Below are positions 59,470 through 64,000 of a stretch of DNA of 64,000 nt, piece after piece (the stretch's first letter is position 1; every line of letters starts with the position of its first letter). The notes under the pieces were generated by a model. The model saw only the letters and a list, made by a program, of their open reading frames with translations. It was not told the origin of the DNA and searched no databases. The DNA is from Acidovorax sp. Leaf191 (GTDB lineage Bacteria > Pseudomonadota > Gammaproteobacteria > Burkholderiales > Burkholderiaceae_C): assembly GCF_001424425.1 (NCBI RefSeq), contig NZ_LMPT01000018.1, positions 248,001 through 312,000 of the forward strand, written 5' to 3'. Position numbers and translations under genes: made by a program.

Positions 59470-59903
59470 CCGTTGCGCCCGTTCACCACGAGCCCCCCGA
59501 GCAACCCGCCGTTCCCGCGCATTTCCAGACCTTTTTAGCTTTTGACTTCGGCCTCAAGCGCACGGGCGTGGCCACCGGCAACCGCATGCTTCGCAGCGCG
59601 ACACCCCAGCGCACCATCCAGGCCGAGGGCGACGCCCGCTTTGCCCATGTGGCCGAGCGCATCAAGGAGTGGCAGCCCGACGCCCTGGTGATCGGCGTGC
59701 CCTACCACCCCGACGGCGCCAGCCACGAGAACACCGCGCGCGCGCTCAAATTCGGCCGCCAGCTGCGCGGACGCTTCGGCCTTTCGGTGTTCGAGGTGGA
59801 CGAACGCTACAGCACCACCGAGGCCATCGCCGGTGGCGCCAAGGACGCCGATGCCGCCTCGGCCTGCATCATCCTGGAACAGTTTTTGAGGACCCTCCCA
59901 TGA
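59466..59903 (+). CDS. ruvX: Holliday-junction resolvase-like / pre-16S rRNA nuclease RuvX (YqgF)
   Basis: RNase H-fold nuclease of 145 residues, implicated in maturing the 5' end of 16S rRNA. Acidic residues are in FDFGLKRTGVA (Asp), the VFEVDERYSTTEA segment (Glu) and the final KDADAASACIILEQFL (Asp). It overlaps both neighbours by 4 bases (ATGA), so translation is coupled through yqgE-ruvX-pyrR. Confidence 0.93.
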   Translation: MTVAPVHHEPPEQPAVPAHFQTFLAFDFGLKRTGVATGNRMLRSATPQRTIQAEGDARFAHVAERIKEWQPDALVIGVPYHPDGASHENTARALKFGRQLRGRFGLSVFEVDERYSTTEAIAGGAKDADAASACIILEQFLRTLP

Positions 59904-60421
59904 CCACCCCGACCCCCTCCATCGCGGGGAGCCTCGTGCTCGATGCCGAGGCCCTGTACCGCGAGCTTCTGCGCGGCGTGCGCAGCATGCACACCGGCAC
60001 CACGCGCCTGGTGGGCATCGCCTCCGGCGGTGCCTGGCTGGCCGAGCGCCTGCAAAAGGACCTGGGCCTCGAAGGCCCCGCCGGCGTGCTGTCGTCGGCC
60101 ATGCACCGCGACGATTTTGCCCAGCGCGGCCTGGCCGCCAGCGCGCAGACCACGCTGCCGTTCGACGTGAACGGCGCCGACGTGCTGGTGCTCGACGACG
60201 TGCTCTACACCGGGCGCACCATCCGCGCCGTGCTCAACGAATTGTTCGACTACGGCCGCCCCGCCAGCGTGCGCCTGGCCGTGCTGGTGGACCGCGGCGG
60301 GCGCGAGCTGCCGGTGCAGGCCGACTTCGCCGCCGCGCGCGTGGCGCTGCCCGCATCGCAGTCGCTGGCCCTGGCGCGTGACGACAGCGGCACCTTCCAT
60401 TTCCAAGTCAAAGAGGCCTGA
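59900..60421 (+). CDS. pyrR: PyrR bifunctional pyr regulator / uracil phosphoribosyltransferase
   Basis: Phosphoribosyltransferase-fold protein of 173 residues with the PRPP motif [16 protein letters not shown] and the [13 protein letters not shown] loop. In Bacillus PyrR binds pyr mRNA leaders to cause attenuation. No leader with antiterminator or terminator structures is visible between pyrR and pyrB here, only 2 bases, so an RNA-binding role at this site is unlikely and uracil salvage or another control mode is more plausible. Confidence 0.92.
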   Translation: MTTPTPSIAGSLVLDAEALYRELLRGVRSMHTGTTRLVGIASGGAWLAERLQKDLGLEGPAGVLSSAMHRDDFAQRGLAASAQTTLPFDVNGADVLVLDDVLYTGRTIRAVLNELFDYGRPASVRLAVLVDRGGRELPVQADFAAARVALPASQSLALARDDSGTFHFQVKEA

Positions 60422-60423
60422 CC

Positions 60424-61386
60424 GTGCTGAAGAAGCGCAACCCCCAACTCAACGGCAACGGCGAACTCATCCACCTGCTGTCCATCGAAGGGCTGCCGCG
60501 CGACATCGTCACGCACATCCTCGACACGGCGGCCAACTTCGTCTCCGTCAACGACCGCGAGGTCAAGAAGGTGCCGCTGCTGCGCGGCAAGAGCGTGTTC
60601 AACCTGTTCTTCGAGAACAGCACGCGCACGCGCACCACGTTCGAGATCGCGGCCAAGCGCCTGTCGGCGGACGTGATCAACCTGGACATCGCGCGCAGCT
60701 CGGCCAGCAAGGGCGAGTCGCTGCTCGACACCATCGCCAACCTCTCGGCCATGGCGGCCGATTTGTTCGTGGTGCGGCACAGCGAGTCGGGCGCGCCGTA
60801 CCTGATTGCCCAGCACGTGGCGCCGCATGTGCACGTGATCAACGCGGGCGACGGCCGGCATGCCCACCCCACGCAGGGGCTGCTGGACATGTACACCATC
60901 CGGCACTACAAAAAAGATTTCAGCAACCTCACCGTGGCCATCGTGGGCGACGTGCTGCACTCGCGCGTGGCGCGCTCGGACATCCACGGCCTGACCACGC
61001 TGGGCTGCCCCGAGGTGCGCGTGGTGGGCCCGCGCACGCTGGTGCCGTCCGACATGTCGCAGATGGGCGTGCGCGTGTGCCACACGCTCGAAGAAGGCAT
61101 CAAGGACGCCGACGTGATCATCACGCTGCGCCTGCAGAACGAGCGCATGAGCGGCGCGCTGCTGCCGTCCAGCCAGGAGTACTTCAAGAGCTTCGGCCTC
61201 ACGCAGGAGCGCCTGCAACTGGCCAAGCCCGACGCCATCGTGATGCACCCGGGGCCCATCAACCGCGGCGTGGAGATCGACTCCGCAGTGGTGGACGGCA
61301 AGCAGAGCGTGATCCTGCCGCAGGTGACTTTTGGCATCGCGGTGCGCATGGCGGTGATGTCGATCGTTGCCGGAAATGAAGCGTGA
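60424..61386 (+). CDS. pyrB: Aspartate carbamoyltransferase catalytic subunit
   Basis: Enzyme of 320 residues in the second step of UMP synthesis. Carbamoyl-phosphate binding residues are in [12 protein letters not shown], with [11 protein letters not shown] and [12 protein letters not shown] further along. The length and the following inactive dihydroorotase-like gene match the Pseudomonas type, in which PyrB forms a dodecamer with PyrC' and no PyrI exists. A GTG start lies 2 bases after pyrR. A GC-rich repeat (R2) begins at the base after its stop. Confidence 0.96.
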   Translation: MLKKRNPQLNGNGELIHLLSIEGLPRDIVTHILDTAANFVSVNDREVKKVPLLRGKSVFNLFFENSTRTRTTFEIAAKRLSADVINLDIARSSASKGESLLDTIANLSAMAADLFVVRHSESGAPYLIAQHVAPHVHVINAGDGRHAHPTQGLLDMYTIRHYKKDFSNLTVAIVGDVLHSRVARSDIHGLTTLGCPEVRVVGPRTLVPSDMSQMGVRVCHTLEEGIKDADVIITLRLQNERMSGALLPSSQEYFKSFGLTQERLQLAKPDAIVMHPGPINRGVEIDSAVVDGKQSVILPQVTFGIAVRMAVMSIVAGNEA

Positions 61387-61470
61387 CCCCCCTGAGCCGC
61401 TTCGCGTCTTCCCCCCAAGGGGGGACGCCCCCGGTGGCCCGGCGAAGCCGGTTCCACGGGGGCACTGGCG
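61387..61470. repeat. GC-rich stop-adjacent repeat, copy R2
   Basis: It begins at the first base after the pyrB stop with CCCCCCTGAGCCGCTTCGCG, continues through CCCCCCAAGGGGGGACG, and ends with the hairpin CCGGC-GAA-GCCGG and GTTCCACGG. It has the same opening and closing blocks as R1 and R3. Confidence 0.75.
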
Positions 61471-61521
61471 TTGGTACTGCTGCGGTGCATGCGATGGCGG
61501 GCATGGTTGCATGTAATGCAA

Positions 61522-61588
61522 TTGCTATGTTTTTTGTAGCTGCTGGCGCTTGTCTATCAAGCGGTAGCGGCCCATTTGGCTTGAAATC
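61522..61588 (+). repeat. Dispersed hairpin repeat, copy C
   Basis: TTGCTATG.TTTTTTGTAGCTGCTGGCGCTTGTC..TATCAAGCGGTAGCGGCCC...GGCTTGAAATC. It ends at the base before the pyrC' ATG, so it supplies the whole ribosome-binding region of that gene. No purine-rich Shine-Dalgarno sequence is present. Confidence 0.78.
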
Positions 61589-62881
61589 ATGAAAATCCTG
61601 ATCCAGAACGGCCGTGTGATCGACCCTGCCTCGGGGTTCGACCAGACCTGTGACATTGCGCTGGCGGCGGGCCGCATCGTGGGGGTGAACCGCGTGCCGC
61701 CCGAGTTCGCGCCCAACCGGGTGATCGATGCGGCGGGCTGCATCGTGCTGCCCGGGTTGGTGGACCTGGCGGCGCGCTTGCGCGAGCCGGGGTATGAGCA
61801 CGAAGGCATGCTCGAATCCGAGATGGCCGCCGCCGTGGCCGGGGGTGTGACCAGCCTGGTGTGCCCGCCCGATACCGACCCCGTGCTCGACGAGCCGGGG
61901 CTGGTGGAGATGCTCAAGTTCCGCGCCGAGAAGCTGCACCAGTCGCGGCTGTTCCCGCTGGGCGCGCTCACCCGCAACCTCGCGGGCGAAGTGCTGACCG
62001 AAATGGCCGAGCTGACCGAGTCCGGCTGCGTGGGCTTCGGCCAGGCCGAGGTGCCGCTGGCCAGCACGCAGGTGCTGCAGCGCGCGCTGCAGTACGCGGC
62101 CACCTACGGCTACACCGTGTGGCTGCGCCCGCAGGAGATGCATCTGGGCAAGGGCGTGGCCGCCAGCGGCCCGCTGGCTACCCGCCTGGGCCTCTCGGGC
62201 GTGCCCGTGGCGGCCGAGACGATCGCGCTGCACACCATCTTCGAACTGCTCAAGACCACCGGCGCGCATGTGCACCTGTGCCGCATCAGCAGCGCGGCCG
62301 GCGTGGAGCTGCTGCGCCGCGCCAAGGCCGACGGCCTGAAGGTCACGGCCGACGTCAGCATCAACTCGCTGCACCTCACCGACGCCGACATCGGCTTCTT
62401 CGACAGCCGCGCGCGCCTGTCGCCGCCGCTGCGCCAGCAGCGCGACCGCGATGCACTGAACGCCGCCCTGCTGGACGGCACCATCGATGCGCTGGTGTCC
62501 GACCACACACCGGTGGACGAAGACGCCAAGACCCTGCCGTTCGCCGAAGCCGAGCCCGGCGCCACCGGCCTGGAGCTGCTGCTGTCGCTGGCGCTCAAGT
62601 GGTCGCAGGACAGCGGCGTGCCGCTCGCGCGCGCGCTGGCCGTGGTCACCTCTGAGCCCGCCCGCGTGCTGGGTTCTGCCCTGGGCACGCTGCAGGCCAG
62701 CGTGGGCCAGATCGTGGAGGGCGGCGTGGGCGACCTGTGCATCCTGGACCCCGGCGCCGCCTGGGTCGTGCAGGGCAACGCGCTGCGCAGCCAGGGCAAG
62801 CACACGCCGTTCTCCGGCTACGAGCTGCCGGGCCGCGTGCGCATGACGCTCGTGGGCGGACAAGTCGCGTTTGATCGGTAG
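61589..62881 (+). CDS. pyrC': Inactive dihydroorotase-like protein PyrC' (PyrX)
   Basis: Amidohydrolase-fold protein of 430 residues, the non-catalytic partner of ATCase. In active type I dihydroorotases the N-terminal zinc motif is DxHxH before LREPG. Here it reads VDLAARLREPG, with no histidine. The later metal histidines are also changed: HLCRISS in place of HxxHxS, INSLHLTD in place of the PHHL segment, and DHTPVDEDAK in place of DHAPH. This matches the Pseudomonas pyrC' proteins that stabilise PyrB, so a separate active dihydroorotase must exist elsewhere. Repeats separate it from pyrB by 202 bases. Confidence 0.88.
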   Translation: MKILIQNGRVIDPASGFDQTCDIALAAGRIVGVNRVPPEFAPNRVIDAAGCIVLPGLVDLAARLREPGYEHEGMLESEMAAAVAGGVTSLVCPPDTDPVLDEPGLVEMLKFRAEKLHQSRLFPLGALTRNLAGEVLTEMAELTESGCVGFGQAEVPLASTQVLQRALQYAATYGYTVWLRPQEMHLGKGVAASGPLATRLGLSGVPVAAETIALHTIFELLKTTGAHVHLCRISSAAGVELLRRAKADGLKVTADVSINSLHLTDADIGFFDSRARLSPPLRQQRDRDALNAALLDGTIDALVSDHTPVDEDAKTLPFAEAEPGATGLELLLSLALKWSQDSGVPLARALAVVTSEPARVLGSALGTLQASVGQIVEGGVGDLCILDPGAAWVVQGNALRSQGKHTPFSGYELPGRVRMTLVGGQVAFDR

Positions 62882-62960
62882 CCCCCCTGTGCCGCTTCAC
62901 GCCATGCACCCAAGGGGACGCCACCCTTGGCCCGGGAAAGCCGGTTCCATGGTGGAACGG
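62882..62960. repeat. GC-rich stop-adjacent repeat, copy R3
   Basis: It begins at the base after the pyrC' stop with CCCCCCTGTGCCGCTTCACG, contains CCAAGGGG...CCCTTGG, and ends AAAGCCGGTTCCATGG. The remaining ~95 bases to plsC show no feature. Confidence 0.7.
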
Positions 62961-63058
62961 TCGTCGGCCGCGCCAGTCGTGCCTGGCGTGCCGGGCATGC
63001 TGATTGGGCGACCGCTGCAGGGCCGGTCCGTACGGATGGATCGATACGGACCATTGGC

Positions 63059-63799
63059 ATGAGGCATCTGCGCGCCGGCTGGCGCTTGCTGCGTCTGCTG
63101 GGCCACATTGCCAAGGGGCTGTGGATCGTGGCGCTGCGCTTTCCGGCACTGTCCGAGGACCAGCAGCACGCGCATGTGCAGGCGTGGTCGCTGCAGCTGC
63201 TGGCCCGGCTGGGCATCCGCCTGCGCGTCGTGGGCCAGCCGCCGGTGGCGGGGCCGGTGCTGCTGGTGGCCAACCACATCTCGTGGCTCGACATTCCGGT
63301 GATGCACGCCGGGCGGCACTGCCGCTTCGTCTCCAAGTCCGACGTGCAGGGTTGGCCGCTGATCGGCACCCTGGCCACCGCGGCCGGCACCCTGTACATC
63401 GAGCGCGGCTCGCGCCGCGACGCGCTGCGCATGGTCAAGTCCATGCAGGACGCACTTGGGCGCGGCGAGGTGCTGGCCGTGTTCCCCGAAGGCACCACGG
63501 GCGATGGCCGCGACATGCTGCCCTTCCACGCCAACCTCATCCAGGCCGCCGTCGCCGCCCAGGCGCCGGTGCAGCCCGTGGGCCTGCGCTTTGCCGACAA
63601 GGCGACGGGCGCAACAAGTTTTGCGCCCAGCTATATCGGCGACGAGACCCTGGTCGGCTCCATCTGGCGCACGCTCAGCGCACCGCCGATCGAAGCGGTG
63701 GTGCACTACGGCGAGATCCAGCAGCCCGAGGGGCGCGACCGCCATGTGTGGACGCAGCATTTGCACGATACGGTGGATACGCTGCGGCAGACGGGGTGA
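63059..63799 (+). CDS. plsC: 1-acyl-sn-glycerol-3-phosphate acyltransferase
   Basis: Membrane-associated acyltransferase of 246 residues that acylates lysophosphatidate in phospholipid synthesis. The catalytic HX4D motif is ANHISWLD, and acceptor-site motif FPEGTT lies about 90 residues later. A hydrophobic N-terminal segment (LLGHIAKGLWIVALRF) anchors it. The start MRHLRAGWRLL is chosen because the upstream open frame runs through repeat R3. The pyr-plsC adjacency is common in Burkholderiales. A paralogue assignment within the family is not certain. Confidence 0.88.
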   Translation: MRHLRAGWRLLRLLGHIAKGLWIVALRFPALSEDQQHAHVQAWSLQLLARLGIRLRVVGQPPVAGPVLLVANHISWLDIPVMHAGRHCRFVSKSDVQGWPLIGTLATAAGTLYIERGSRRDALRMVKSMQDALGRGEVLAVFPEGTTGDGRDMLPFHANLIQAAVAAQAPVQPVGLRFADKATGATSFAPSYIGDETLVGSIWRTLSAPPIEAVVHYGEIQQPEGRDRHVWTQHLHDTVDTLRQTG

Positions 63800-64000
63800 G
63801 AATTTCGGGACTTGAATGGGTTGTGTTTTGACTCTCCTGCGCTGCGCGGGAGTACAGGCTGAATGGTTTGGACAAGCGGCCTGAACCGATGACTGGGATC
63901 GGCCAGGAGCCGCCGATGGCGCTTATCGAAAGCGGACATTCAATGCCAAATTTGCCCGAAGGAGTGCACCCCTCGTGGACTTTAGCAATCGGGCGTCAGC
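63800..64000 (+). other. Intergenic tail, possible start of a further gene at the window edge
   Basis: An imperfect hairpin (CTCCTGCG-CTG-CGCGGGAG, 63834-63852) has no T-run. The stretch CGAAAGCGGACATTCAATG resembles remnants of dispersed intergenic sequence I have seen in betaproteobacteria. AAGGAG (63958-63963) followed by a GTG at 63975 could begin a gene running off the right edge, but only eight codons are visible. Confidence 0.25.

Overview
This 64 kb window is GC-rich chromosomal DNA with dense, short-gapped, housekeeping-type gene clusters. Gene content and order (rubredoxin-pilGHIJ-chpA, dusB-fis-purH, yqgE-ruvX-pyrR-pyrB-pyrC', pilSR-ampD, glrK-qseG-glrR-opgGH) and the intergenic repeats point to a betaproteobacterium of the Comamonadaceae, most like Acidovorax. 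This placement rests on remembered family knowledge and no search was run. I see no prophage, insertion sequence, CRISPR array or plasmid gene.

Layout. 1-3402 (+): 3' part of prmA, a zinc-ribbon/DUF3426 membrane protein, a PfkB kinase. 3644-8714 (-): a lysine/alanine-repeat histone H1-like protein, then nrdB and nrdA, whose promoter carries two NrdR boxes. 9093-13999 (-): ampD, the type IV pilus regulators pilR/pilS, a small membrane protein and a CcsA-like protein, divergent from ffh (+). 15654-26056 (-): a C13-peptidase-like lipoprotein, opgH/opgG (periplasmic glucans), the glrR/qseG-like/glrK two-component cluster, miaB and a small exported protein. 26225-31051 (-): tRNA-Met(CAT), enoyl-CoA hydratase, M61 peptidase, dsbC, a UbiH-family hydroxylase. 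31158-40985 (mostly +): MOSC protein, ychF, rarD, a diguanylate cyclase, yqaA (-), a degenerate VanX-like lipoprotein, dusB-fis-purH, cytochrome c. 41146-45569: divergent pobA/pobR, hemL and thiD (-). 45664-57186 (+): rubredoxin, then the Chp chemosensory system pilG-pilH-pilI-pilJ-chpA and a PilU-type ATPase. 57364-63799: photolyase (-), then yqgE-ruvX-pyrR-pyrB-pyrC'-plsC (+).

Themes. Type IV pilus control appears three times: PilS/PilR, the Chp system, and PilU. Nucleotide supply is another theme (nrdAB, purH, the pyr cluster). The most striking regulatory signal lies between glrR and opgG. It has two perfect TGTC-N10-GACA palindromes (the motif I recall for GlrR) and a sigma-54 type TGGCAC-N5-TTGC element at the start of opgG, suggesting that the adjacent GlrK/GlrR system directly drives osmoregulated periplasmic glucan synthesis.

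The window also holds two families of dispersed intergenic repeats. One, with five copies, is a roughly 60 bp imperfect hairpin. The other, GC-rich with three copies, begins at the first base after a stop codon each time.
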